Source: a virus. Taken from it: a stretch of 20,409 nt of DNA. This document shows, one piece after another, positions 7,507-13,845 of the stretch. How positions within the stretch are numbered: the first letter of the stretch is position 1; every line of letters starts with the position of its first letter. Both the position numbers and the translations under genes were made by a program. Under the pieces are notes generated by a model. That model ran no database searches and was not told where the DNA came from. It was given only the letters and a program-made list of their open reading frames with translations. Location: positions 1 to 20,409 of IMG/VR virus record IMGVR_UViG_3300025889_001198. One strand, 5' to 3'.

Positions 7507-7976
7507 CACTTCTCTCCATTCAGCGCGGCGCGGTTTACTACCTCAAACAGCAATCGCGGTATCAAGTCTGTCTTGTCCTTCCTTGGTCGGCTAGGCACGC
7601 TCCAAGATTTACCGGGTGTCTCGCCAATTAGACGCCAACCGCACGCTTTAAGGCTTGTTCCCGGCTCGTCTTGCCGAATATATGTGCCGATGCGCCGATA
7701 TCCTAAAGCGAACGCGGCTCTAGCAGCTGCGCCGTAGAGGAACGAACAAGCGTTTTTAGTGCCGTCAGAACAGAGGCGCGTTACTTCAAGTGTCGCGCCA
7801 TCGTCCCTATGCCGAGAAACTGGACGCCCCACTATAACGACCCCAACGATATTTTCACCATCAGTCGCCGCGATTGAGAATTTATGCCCGACAACCGGCG
7901 TGTGGTGCCTATGATGGCGCAGCACAAACTCATTTGCCCCTTCCAGATTTATTGGGACGGCGCGCAGCCTGCTCAT
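7506..7976 (-). CDS. XF1762-family phage protein (GNAT-like fold suspected)
   Basis: 156 residues; its start ATG overlaps the stop of the upstream gene (ATGA) and follows a GGGGAAAAGGG-type ribosome site. The pattern FVLRHHRHHTPVVGHKF, VVIVGRPVSRHRDDG, LEVTRLCSDGTKNACSFLYG and EPGTSLKACGWRLIGE matches what I recall of the conserved XF1762 family, common in accessory regions of phages infecting Proteobacteria. The central part, with a strand, a Cys/Asn helix and a GYRRIGTYI strand, looks like an acetyltransferase-type fold, but no substrate is known to me. The last residues, AALNGEK, are also the end of the unrelated upstream gene product. Family recognition is good; activity is unknown. Confidence 0.82.
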   Translation of the reverse strand: MSRLRAVPINLEGANEFVLRHHRHHTPVVGHKFSIAATDGENIVGVVIVGRPVSRHRDDGATLEVTRLCSDGTKNACSFLYGAAARAAFALGYRRIGTYIRQDEPGTSLKACGWRLIGETPGKSWSVPSRPRKDKTDLIPRLLFEVVNRAALNGEK

Positions 7977-8215
7977 CCCTTTTCCCCATTCAGCGCGGCG
8001 AGGGCGAGACTTGTCATCCAGTACTTTTCAAAATGTTTCGCCGCCTGTTTTGGGTGTTGGTATTGGTACGCCGCATCAAACCAACCTTCTTCGTAAGCGG
8101 ATTTGACAAGTGCCTCCAATTCCGCAATACGCTTCGCCTTCTCAGCCATCATCTTCTGCGCTCCGTGAGCGGGCATGTCGGCAAGCTGCGCTTCCATTTC
8201 TGTGATGTCAGTCAT
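7973..8215 (-). CDS. 80-residue coiled-coil protein, short paralogue of the 118-residue protein
   Basis: Start chosen at the ATG at 8215, which overlaps the stop of the 30-residue membrane peptide (ATGA) and follows a strong GAGAGGAGAGGTGGG site; a longer reading to 8293 only re-reads that peptide in another frame. The first half is a charged helix (MTDITEMEAQLADMPAHG, then MMAEKAKRIAELEALV). The second half (YEEGWFDAAYQYQHP, then QAAKHFEKYWMTSLALAA) is aromatic-rich and helical. It ends in AALNGEKG, nearly the same C-terminus as the next gene, XF1762. The helix matches residues ~80-115 of the 118-residue protein downstream. Function unknown; context is a tightly overlapped string of accessory genes. 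Confidence 0.65.
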   Translation of the reverse strand: MTDITEMEAQLADMPAHGAQKMMAEKAKRIAELEALVKSAYEEGWFDAAYQYQHPKQAAKHFEKYWMTSLALAALNGEKG

Positions 8216-8304
8216 CCCACCTCTCCTCTCGGCGCAATCAATGCTGCCGCCCACATGAGCGCCGTCAAGATGGCGATTATCCAGTAGATCCATCTGAGCA
8301 TCAT
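8212..8304 (-). CDS. 30-residue membrane peptide
   Basis: This gene is very short but well supported. It starts at ATGATG (8304) one base after the stop of the basic repeat protein, with GGGAGGT just ahead, and its stop overlaps the next start (ATGA). The peptide reads MMLRWIYWIIAILTALMWAA followed by ALIAPRGEVG: one Trp-rich hydrophobic helix over residues ~4-24 and a short charged tail. It is too short for most annotation programs. Tiny single-span peptides in phage early operons may modulate membrane enzymes or exclude other phages; nothing here says which. Confidence 0.55.
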   Translation of the reverse strand: MMLRWIYWIIAILTALMWAAALIAPRGEVG

Positions 8305-8305
8305 G

Positions 8306-9061
8306 CTACCTCCCATGCCACTTCATTAACGCCGTAAGCCTTCCCATTTTAGGCTTTTGATACGGGCGGGTAACCGGCTCTGACTTGCGAGCAGTCGGCT
8401 CCTCGGTTGCTTTTGCTTCACGCTCAGCACGCTTCCTGGCGGTTATCATGCGCTGATACTTCGCCTTCTGCTCTCGGCGCCGGCGAGCTCTTTCTTCCTT
8501 CTCCCGATCCGTCAATTCGACCTTGGGCTTCAACGGCCTTTTTGCGCGCATCTTTTCAAGATACGCTTTGTGCTGCTCAGGATCGGCAAGCATCCTTGCA
8601 TATTTGGCTCTTTTGTATTTCCGCTGCTTCTCATAGTAAGCTTCTTTGAGCGCGGGATTCTCCTCAAACTTTCTCTTGAGCCTTTCATAATATCTTTTGC
8701 ATGCGCTTCTGTCTGAACCGTTCTTCCGAGCCTCTTTTTCCTGTTGCTTCCTGATATACTCAGGATCAGAAAGAAGCGCAGCACGAGCGGCAGCCACTTT
8801 CTCGCGCCTGCGTTGCTTCGCATCCTCCCTGTGCTTTTTTATTCTTTCACGATTGTTTGCACGCCAGCGGCGATCCTGCTCTCGATGCTTTTCACGCCCT
8901 TCAGGCGTAGCAAGCGCCCTGGAGCGACGCGCCTTTGCCTTCGCTTTTGCCTCCTCAATCTGCTCAGGAGACATGCGCGCACGTCTTTCTTCAGACCATT
9001 TACGCCATTTTGCGCGAAGGATATCCCGCGGGCTAAGGCCGCCTTCCGTCGTATCGTCCAT
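8306..9061 (-). CDS. Highly charged, repeat-containing helical protein, probable nucleic-acid binder
   Basis: 251 residues from the ATG at 9061, preceded by GGAAGA; a longer reading would need a TTG. After a short acidic start (MDDTTEGGLSPRDILRAKW) nearly the whole protein is Arg, Lys, Glu and Ala. About four diverged units begin with a Pro-turn and run into a basic helix: TPEGREKHREQDRRWRANN, SDPEYIRKQQEKEARK, ENPALKEAYYEKQRKYKR and ADPEQHKAYLEKMRAKR (near residues 52, 98, 134 and 159). The tail is again basic. I know similar YxxKxRxxR repeat proteins from phages as hypothetical proteins. Net positive charge and repeated helices suggest binding DNA or RNA, by inference only. It heads the accessory string that continues with the 30-residue membrane peptide. 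Confidence 0.7.
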   Translation of the reverse strand: MDDTTEGGLSPRDILRAKWRKWSEERRARMSPEQIEEAKAKAKARRSRALATPEGREKHREQDRRWRANNRERIKKHREDAKQRRREKVAAARAALLSDPEYIRKQQEKEARKNGSDRSACKRYYERLKRKFEENPALKEAYYEKQRKYKRAKYARMLADPEQHKAYLEKMRAKRPLKPKVELTDREKEERARRRREQKAKYQRMITARKRAEREAKATEEPTARKSEPVTRPYQKPKMGRLTALMKWHGR

Positions 9062-9075
9062 GTCGATCTTCCATA

Positions 9076-9270
9076 TCAATCAGATTCATTTTTAGCATCA
9101 TCAGGGCGGTAGTCAAATCTCGGATAAACAGGTTCCCCTTCTCCGGTCCATCGATACAGGCTCGAATAAACGCAGTGCGGCGGCCCAAGATCGTTCTCAT
9201 ATTCCCACCCTAAAGCCTCGAACTCCTTCTGGCGATGATGCGGGACATAGGCATAGGTAACACTTGTCAT
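9076..9270 (-). CDS. Conserved small phage protein, function unknown
   Basis: 64 residues from the ATG at 9270, which has GAGG eight bases upstream; the longer reading to 9309 has no such site. The sequence (VTYAYVPHHRQKEFEALGWE, then GPPHCVYSSLYRW, then GEPVYPRFDY) follows a pattern I recall from many small phage proteins: YVPxHRxxEFExLGW, a GPH box, then a strand ending in RW. Aromatic and His residues are conserved-looking, but no catalytic set is recognisable. Its stop lies 14 bases ahead of the start of the basic repeat protein. Likely a compact alpha/beta domain; role unknown. Confidence 0.65.
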   Translation of the reverse strand: MTSVTYAYVPHHRQKEFEALGWEYENDLGPPHCVYSSLYRWTGEGEPVYPRFDYRPDDAKNESD

Positions 9271-9310
9271 ATCAGCCTCGGAAAAATGGGCGCACAAGGC
9301 GCCCATCATA

Positions 9311-9664
9311 TCAATAAGACCTGTCTCTGTTAATCAGATCGGAAACTACCGTGTCCGGTATCTTGAAGGCCGGAGGGCTGCGTGGCGCAACAGGCCCTGG
9401 CTCCTTCTGCTCAGAAAAATGCGCCGCAAAAGCAAGATAGCTGATGCCGTCGACATAGTTGTCTTCGTAATCGGGACGCTCAGGAATCCGTCCAAGCTTC
9501 GTGCAAAGCAGCATGATCGCTACGTCCCGCGGCGTTATCTCTTTATCCAGCATCACCGAGGCGATCTTGGCGATCCTGTAAAAGCACTGATCAGGGCTTC
9601 CATATTGCGCAGCCCTGTCCCCAATAGCGCTTGCGGATGCACGCATAGTCTCATCATATCGCAT
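9311..9664 (-). CDS. DUF6378-like phage protein
   Basis: 117 residues from the ATG at 9664, with AAGGAG upstream and one base after the preceding stop. The N-terminal 85 residues (DRAAQYGSPDQCFYRIAKI, then EITPRDVAIMLLCTKLGRI, then NYVDGISYLAFAAHF) match the layout I recall for DUF6378: a DRxxQYGxP box, ITPxDVAxMMxxxKxxR, and a DNYVDxxGYxAxAA helix. The helical pattern with the final D-Y-x-D resembles all-alpha NTP pyrophosphatase-like proteins (MazG fold), so a nucleotide clean-up role is possible but unproven. The Pro-rich tail (PGPVAPRSPPAF) is probably disordered. It sits in the early block downstream of the replication genes. Confidence 0.75.
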   Translation of the reverse strand: MRYDETMRASASAIGDRAAQYGSPDQCFYRIAKIASVMLDKEITPRDVAIMLLCTKLGRIPERPDYEDNYVDGISYLAFAAHFSEQKEPGPVAPRSPPAFKIPDTVVSDLINRDRSY

Positions 9665-9665
9665 A

Positions 9666-9911
9666 TCAATCTCCTTTGTATGGACCGAGAACCTTTATCT
9701 TTCCGACGTATCTATGGTTGATGGCGACGGGACCGCGAGAATAGTATTCACCATCTACGCGATCCTTGTAGAATTCCTCAACAATGATGAAGTCATTTGT
9801 TGATAGAGCTTCGACAAGCGCATCAAGGCTTTGAGCCGGGTATTCGGCATTGACCTGATGAACCGAATTGCCGGAATAGGACGGCATATTTAACGTCAGA
9901 AGGAATCTCAT
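9666..9911 (-). CDS. Small conserved phage protein, function unknown
   Basis: 81 residues; the ATG at 9911 follows GAGAGAG. The sequence (RFLLTLNMPSYSGNSVHQVN, then SLDALVEALSTNDFIIVEEF, then VAINHRYVGKIKVL) predicts a small alpha/beta fold: a strand, a helix, then two or three strands. The end, HRYVGKIKVL, looks like a strand closing a small barrel or sheet. I do not recognise a named family. The next start (9664) comes one base after this stop, so it is co-translated with the DUF6378-like gene. It is separated from the ssDNA-binding gene by 89 bases holding two hairpins. Confidence 0.6.
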   Translation of the reverse strand: MRFLLTLNMPSYSGNSVHQVNAEYPAQSLDALVEALSTNDFIIVEEFYKDRVDGEYYSRGPVAINHRYVGKIKVLGPYKGD

Positions 9912-9930
9912 ATATCTCTCTCTTGTGAGC

Positions 9931-9992
9931 GGCGCGGGCAGACAGAGGCCAAATCCACCCGCGCCATATCAAGGCTGCGGACCAACGCAGCC
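9931..9992 (-). promoter_or_regulatory. Two strong hairpins between the ssDNA-binding gene and the next gene
   Basis: GGCGCGGG (9931-9938) pairs perfectly with CCCGCGCC (9958-9965), and GGCTGCG (9973-9979) pairs with CGCAGCC (9986-9992) across a 6-base loop. On the leftward transcript the second lies directly after the ssDNA-binding gene stop. Neither has a U-run, so they look more like RNA-processing, stabilising or partial-attenuation elements than intrinsic terminators. Confidence 0.5.
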
Positions 9993-10000
9993 CTGATTAG

Positions 10001-10669
10001 TTAACCGAAGTCATCTTCATCAAAAGAGGTCGGCGCAGACACCCGGGTCGAACCCGTCGACGGCGCAGATCCATAGGCAGCAGCGGCAGGAGCCGGGGAC
10101 GGCGACGAACTACGTGGCGTGTAAACAAGATCCTCAGGACGATTGACCCATCCGGTGATCTCGAAAACAGGCACATAGTTCGTCGACTTCTTCTGCCCTT
10201 CCCCAGAAGTCTCCGCGACCGTGTCGAGAAGAGATACGATCGGCAGTTTGCCAGGATTGGCCTTGGCGCCCTCCTGATAGTCCGCAAATAGCTTACGCAC
10301 GCCCTTCATGAAGGCGCGGGCATTGGATGCAAGCTCGCGAACATCGCCGCCGTTATCCTTCGACAACTTGATCACGAAGCGAACGCCACGCTTGAAGCCT
10401 TCACCGGGCGACTCTATCGGCGTTCCGTCCGCCATACGCGACATGTTGAACACAGGCGCAGCGCCGGCAGGGAACATGATCCATCCAGCCTCGACGTTCT
10501 CCATGTCAAAAATCGCCTTGAAGCTGCGCGTGATATCAATCTCATTGACGCCATCGGCTCCCTTATCCCGCTTCGAAACACGACCCGCGCGAGCATCATA
10601 TTTGATGATCGGAAGAAAGTTCGCCCCGGAGGTTTCCGTGAAGAACGAATCAAAATTATAACCAGCCAT
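10001..10669 (-). CDS. Probable phage single-stranded DNA-binding protein with acidic tail
   Basis: 222 residues from the ATG at 10669, with AGGAGAAG upstream. The body (SFKAIFDMENVEAGWIMFP, then PVFNMSRMADG, then GFKRGVRFVIKLSKDNGGDV, then VPVFEITGWVNRPEDLVY) is strand-rich with aromatic and basic residues. It is followed by a Ser/Pro/Ala linker and an acidic end, SFDEDDFG. A disordered linker plus acidic tip with a terminal aromatic is the usual architecture of ssDNA-binding proteins such as bacterial SSB and T7 gp2.5, where the tip recruits partners. A nuclease two genes upstream and a PrimPol-helicase elsewhere support this. The domain itself is not classical SSB by eye, so the call rests on tail and context. 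Hairpins flank the gene on both sides. Confidence 0.65.
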   Translation of the reverse strand: MAGYNFDSFFTETSGANFLPIIKYDARAGRVSKRDKGADGVNEIDITRSFKAIFDMENVEAGWIMFPAGAAPVFNMSRMADGTPIESPGEGFKRGVRFVIKLSKDNGGDVRELASNARAFMKGVRKLFADYQEGAKANPGKLPIVSLLDTVAETSGEGQKKSTNYVPVFEITGWVNRPEDLVYTPRSSSPSPAPAAAAYGSAPSTGSTRVSAPTSFDEDDFG

Positions 10670-10684
10670 TTGCTTCTCCTTTGC

Positions 10685-10790
10685 GCGACGATCTGGCTCG
10701 TCGCTTGCCTTCGCCCGTTACGGGCAAACCATTCTGCGAATGCTTTGAGCTTCGCAGCAAACCATTATGCAAGAGCCTTAAGCCCTTGCA
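10685..10790 (-). repeat. Array of four hairpins in the leader of the ssDNA-binding gene
   Basis: Four consecutive stem-loops lie between 10670 and 10797: GCGACGA/TCGTCGC (10685-10704), GCCCG/CGGGC (10713-10725), TGCGAA/TTCGCA (10735-10756) and TGCAAG/CTTGCA (10768-10790). The last two share the same build, with inner GC/GC pairs and a 5-base loop, but differ in stem sequence by paired changes. The linker GCAAACCATT follows the second and third stems (10724-10733, 10757-10766), and a variant GCAAAACCT follows the fourth, giving a ~33-base period. On the leftward transcript the array ends 15 bases before the start codon. Confidence 0.75.
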
Positions 10791-10797
10791 GCAAAAC

Positions 10798-11022
10798 CTA
10801 CAGCATGCTCGGATGAATGTTCTCAAGCTGCTCCAATATCTCATCTACCGTCTCGACAACGACGATGCCGTCCTTACCGCCAAAGCTGATGTGCGAACCA
10901 TAGTCCTCGCCAGGAAGAATGCAGGCGATGCGCCTCGCGCTTATCAAAACGCCGGCTACATCCTCATCACCCTTAAGCGAGAGAGAAAGATAGCCAAACT
11001 TGTTTTCCGGCATGACCATCAT
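10798..11022 (-). CDS. Small beta-rich protein, function unknown
   Basis: 74 residues from the ATG at 11022, which lies one base after the nuclease stop and follows GGGGGA; the longer reading to 11112 only re-reads the nuclease gene. The sequence (FGYLSLSLKGDEDVAGVLIS, then ARRIACILPGEDYGSHISFG, then DGIVVVETVDEILEQLENI) predicts five or so strands and a C-terminal helix. The order of a strand, RIxxI, a GS-type turn, a strand, then VxETxxEILxxL recalls the FlbD-like small fold also seen in phage hypothetical proteins, but I cannot assign it firmly. It lies between the nuclease and the ssDNA-binding gene; its stop sits at the edge of the hairpin array. Confidence 0.6.
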   Translation of the reverse strand: MMVMPENKFGYLSLSLKGDEDVAGVLISARRIACILPGEDYGSHISFGGKDGIVVVETVDEILEQLENIHPSML

Positions 11023-11023
11023 G

Positions 11024-11779
11024 TCAAATCCCCCATATATCCCATGCCATTTTGCGCGTGTCAGGATCGGAAAAGTAGAAGGAGTCCCGATCGGGAACGC
11101 AGTATCTCGCAAGAACGCGAGGATCGTCGGATATCGACAGGAAGTTCTGTATCGTCAGCGCGATTCGTTCGAGCGATTTAACATGCTCCGATATGTTCTC
11201 CAGACGATATGTGGCCGCTTTCTTTGGCGTGACGTAGGTAAGTCTGCCATCCACATCGCCGCCCTTCGCCGCACAATATAGGGCAACCTGACGAGCGTGC
11301 TTGTTGCTGATTTTCGAGGGGAGAGCATGTGTCGTCTTAAGGTCAATAAGGATCTTCTTGTCATCCCACTGGAGATCATAGTAACCGATGAGCGGCACGG
11401 CAAGGTCTTCAACATGATATTCAATCTTGCCCTGCGTCGACGTCGGCTTACCATAGGCCTTAAGCTCCTCAAGCCCAACCTTGACCATTTCGGGGACAGC
11501 GGCGTCTTCCTTGTCCCGGCGAGGATCAACAGACAGCGCCGTCAGCCGCCAGAACTCTTTTGAGGCCACCTGCATGCATTCCTGCACATGGGCGCCTGTC
11601 GTCAGGCCATGGACTATGCCGGCCTCCACAGACGTCCCGCGATGCGCAGCAGCCCCGACCTCTCCCTTTGTCTTCATGCATTTCTGCATGACAAAGGCAG
11701 CCGGCGACGCCTCAAAGAGGTTGCAGGAACTGGGGCTTAGATGCTGGATGCCATAGGCGGAAAACGGATCGTTTTTCAT
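11024..11779 (-). CDS. PD-(D/E)XK (RecB/Cas4-like) nuclease
   Basis: 251 residues. The motifs of the PD-(D/E)XK superfamily appear in order: an N-terminal LSPSSCNLFEASPAAF segment as in RecB-like proteins, HRGTSVEAG with Glu52, GYYDLQWDD with Asp135, ILIDLKTT giving the D-x-K pair (Asp146, Lys148), and the downstream HARQVALY helix (Gln164, Tyr168) seen in RecB-type and lambda-exonuclease-like members. These enzymes cut or resect DNA with divalent metals. In phages they typically act in recombination or end processing, paired with an ssDNA-binding or annealing protein, as here. It is the first leftward gene, starting just left of the divergent control region. Superfamily is firm; exonuclease versus endonuclease cannot be told. 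Confidence 0.85.
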   Translation of the reverse strand: MKNDPFSAYGIQHLSPSSCNLFEASPAAFVMQKCMKTKGEVGAAAHRGTSVEAGIVHGLTTGAHVQECMQVASKEFWRLTALSVDPRRDKEDAAVPEMVKVGLEELKAYGKPTSTQGKIEYHVEDLAVPLIGYYDLQWDDKKILIDLKTTHALPSKISNKHARQVALYCAAKGGDVDGRLTYVTPKKAATYRLENISEHVKSLERIALTIQNFLSISDDPRVLARYCVPDRDSFYFSDPDTRKMAWDIWGI

Positions 11780-11804
11780 AATCCCTCAATCTCGATTCGA
11801 GCTG

Positions 11805-11834
11805 ACAATACAGGGGGGAGGAGCAGGCAGGCAA
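11805..11834 (-). promoter_or_regulatory. Candidate leftward early promoter
   Basis: On the minus strand TTGCCT (11834-11829) and TATTGT (11810-11805) are 18 bases apart, a weak to moderate sigma-70-type pair pointing at the nuclease gene. The palindrome CTCGATTCGAG (11791-11801), containing a GATTC site, falls near the expected transcription start and could be an operator. Confidence 0.4.
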
Positions 11835-11852
11835 CCGTTAACAAAAAATCTT

Positions 11853-11881
11853 TTGACACAAAACAGATTCGCCCATAGCCT
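11853..11881 (+). promoter_or_regulatory. Candidate rightward early promoter with GATTC in the spacer
   Basis: A perfect -35 TTGACA (11853-11858) is followed after exactly 17 bases by a weak -10, TAGCCT (11876-11881). A GATTC (GANTC-type) site occupies 11866-11870, between the two elements. A CCCG/CGGG inverted repeat (11889-11900) follows just downstream. A good -35 with a weak -10 would fit a promoter that needs an activator. Confidence 0.5.
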
Positions 11882-11913
11882 CAAAGCTCCCGCGATCGGG
11901 TGTTGATATTTGA

Positions 11914-12621
11914 ATGGAGATGGAGATGGACAGGCAACTTTTTGTGCTGGGTGAAGATATATGGAACAGCATAGACTGCGATGATGTGATTGCTACTTCC
12001 AACGCCTTGCAAGAAATTAATATGTTTAAGGCTCCCTTTGAGGAGTTTGACCTCAACATAACAATGTCTGGTCAGCAATACGCAAAATTTATGAAAGTAA
12101 CCGATGACCCTGAAAGTTATGGGGCTGATGTTTTTATGCCTCGAACCATTAGATATAAAATCAGGTATGATGAGACGGGTATTTTTTTTCAATATAAAAT
12201 AAAATTAAACAATGGCGATTTTGTCAGTCGCGGGGAAATAAAGAAAAACTTTAATGACAGCGTTAAGTCTGCGGATCACTTTGCCGATGTTTATCTTTCA
12301 GTTCTTATAGTTTTGCTGGCAACAAAAAACGCAGAAAAACAAACAGAACAGGTCAAGCGACATGGCCCAAAAAGCCGTAAGCGGCCTCGTGAATACAGAT
12401 ACATAACAACCATCAAAATCGGCAAGATCACAGAGACTATGCGCAGCAACGGCGAAAGCCGCGGTCCTGTTCGTGCGCATCTTCGTCGTGGTCACATTCG
12501 CAATCAGCGGTTTGGCGAGGGGCTGAAGGAGATAAAACAGATCTTCATTCAACCTGTCTTCGTCAATGCCGATGAGGGATGGATTGAAAACCAGAGGAAG
12601 GAGTATCGGGTAAAGATGTAA
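11914..12621 (+). CDS. Phage protein of unknown function, first gene of the rightward early block
   Basis: Up to 235 residues; three in-frame ATGs (11914, 11920, 11926) are possible, and the third has GGAG six bases ahead, so the protein may be 231 residues. The N-terminal half (LFVLGEDIWNSIDCDDVIAT, then FDLNITMSGQQYAKFM, then YKIRYDETGIFFQYKIKL) is strand-rich. The AT content of this half is clearly higher than that of its neighbours, suggesting separate ancestry. The last ~70 residues are basic (YRYITTIKIGKI, then RAHLRRGHIRNQRFGEG, then QIFIQPVFVNADEGWI), resembling a C-terminal pattern I know from unannotated phage proteins. No catalytic motif is evident. As the first gene after the candidate promoter it may act early. 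Confidence 0.65.
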   Translation: MEMEMDRQLFVLGEDIWNSIDCDDVIATSNALQEINMFKAPFEEFDLNITMSGQQYAKFMKVTDDPESYGADVFMPRTIRYKIRYDETGIFFQYKIKLNNGDFVSRGEIKKNFNDSVKSADHFADVYLSVLIVLLATKNAEKQTEQVKRHGPKSRKRPREYRYITTIKIGKITETMRSNGESRGPVRAHLRRGHIRNQRFGEGLKEIKQIFIQPVFVNADEGWIENQRKEYRVKM

Positions 12622-12719
12622 ATGAGGACGCCTTGACAGACTTATGGCGTCCGTCGCATGCTGAAACCGCCTTCCGGAGCACGGGCATAAGCTGCTTCAT
12701 AACAACTGAGGTTATCAAG

Positions 12720-13796
12720 ATGTTGAATTCGCATGAGATATCGCTTGTGAAGACGTATCTGTCTTTAGGTCACAAGCAGCATGAAATTGCAGCCCACTTT
12801 AACGTAAACAGCGGTCGGATTGCGGAGATCGCAACCGGTCGTGTGGGCGCTTATGTCGCGCCGGCAAAGACTGAAGACTGCCCGCCTATCGAGAAAAAGC
12901 CTGCGCGTTTCTTCACGCCGAAACAGTCTCTTGAAGAGCAGATTGCGATCTTTACGGATCTCGTAAATTCTGCGCGTCCGAATGCACCAGCATATGTGCA
13001 TCTGATCACGCCGCAGTTGGCAGAGTGGTTGCTTAAAAATCGCAACGGCGGCAATCGACCGAGAAGCAGCAAGAACATTGATCTTTACGCTGAAGCAATG
13101 GAGGAGAAAGATTGGCCCGTTACCGGTGCAACGATCATTGTTGGCCGGGCAGGATTTCTACTCGACGGGCAGCATCGTCTTTGCGCCTGCGTAAGATCCG
13201 GCGAAAGCTTCATGACCTATGTTGTGTTTGGAATTGATGAAGCAAACTTCACAAGGATTGATACGGGACGCAAACGCACAAATATTGATGCGTTTCACGT
13301 CGCCGGTATTCCGAATGCAAGCGCCGCAGCCAAAGCGGCGAGGTGGCTCAAAATTCATTGGGATAATCCTGAAGACCGTAGTGTCACATATACGAATGAC
13401 GACCTCATCAAATGGATCAGGAATGAAGGCGGCATAAACATTGATCTGTTCAATGAATGCGTGTCGCTTGCAATCTCTGTGAAGAAAGATTCGAAGCTTC
13501 TGAAATGCGAAATGCCGGATGGGCAGATGGCTGCTCTTCTTTACCTCTTCGCAAAGAAAAACAAAAAGCAGATGCTTGAGTTCGCCAACATTCTTCGCGT
13601 TGGGAACAAGCAGCCAGCGATCTCGCTTTACGCCTCTATCAAAAAAGTGAAGGGGGATAGCGGAGGTCGCGTAAATGAGGTTCTTCGCAATGGCCGCGTC
13701 ATTCAGGCGTGGAATCTCTGGCGTGAAGGAAAACGTGTTTCTGAAAGAAACATCGACTACACACCGCTTTCTGATGAATATCCCCATATCGTCTGA
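12720..13796 (+). CDS. HTH plus ParB/Srx-like domain protein
   Basis: 358 residues from the ATG at 12720, with GAGG upstream; a longer TTG reading from 12633 looks non-coding. The N-terminus (HEISLVKTYLSLGHKQHEIA, then HFNVNSGRIAEIATG) is a clear helix-turn-helix. Residues ~95-195 (WPVTGATIIVGRAGFLLDGQ, then HRLCACVRSG, then TYVVFGIDEANFTRIDTG) carry the DGQHR box typical of ParB/sulfiredoxin-like folds found in phage DNA-modification and regulatory proteins. The remaining part is helical (AAKAARWLKIHWDNPEDR, then SLYASIKKVKG). ParB-like domains can bind DNA, hydrolyse CTP or act as nucleases; which applies is unknown. It sits immediately upstream of a second ParB-type gene fused to a methyltransferase, suggesting a shared role in DNA modification or transcription control. 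Confidence 0.7.
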   Translation: MLNSHEISLVKTYLSLGHKQHEIAAHFNVNSGRIAEIATGRVGAYVAPAKTEDCPPIEKKPARFFTPKQSLEEQIAIFTDLVNSARPNAPAYVHLITPQLAEWLLKNRNGGNRPRSSKNIDLYAEAMEEKDWPVTGATIIVGRAGFLLDGQHRLCACVRSGESFMTYVVFGIDEANFTRIDTGRKRTNIDAFHVAGIPNASAAAKAARWLKIHWDNPEDRSVTYTNDDLIKWIRNEGGINIDLFNECVSLAISVKKDSKLLKCEMPDGQMAALLYLFAKKNKKQMLEFANILRVGNKQPAISLYASIKKVKGDSGGRVNEVLRNGRVIQAWNLWREGKRVSERNIDYTPLSDEYPHIV

Positions 13797-13804
13797 TTAA
13801 CATA

Positions 13805-13826
13805 AGGGGCGGCGAAGGCCGCCCCT
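13805..13826 (+). terminator. Strong GC hairpin between the two ParB-type genes
   Basis: AGGGGCGGC and GCCGCCCCT form a perfect 9-bp stem closed by the 4-base loop GAAG, eight bases after the stop of the HTH/ParB-like gene. No U-run follows, so it may stabilise the upstream mRNA or act as a weak, Rho-independent pause rather than a full terminator; the next start is only 19 bases on. Confidence 0.5.
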
Positions 13827-13845
13827 ACCACATGAAAGCCTCGAC

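Noticed and set aside
10656-10844. 62-codon minus-strand frame through the hairpin array
   Set aside because: It is built from the repeated hairpins and runs into the ssDNA-binding gene; another frame of the same bases reads KAFAEWFARNG but is interrupted by a stop. Structure explains the sequence better than coding.
12633-12719. Upstream TTG start or TTGACA promoter for the HTH/ParB-like gene
   Set aside because: The extra 29 residues are unlike the family-type HTH start, and TTGACA at 12633 has no good -10 at the right distance. The ATG at 12720 with GAGG is preferred.
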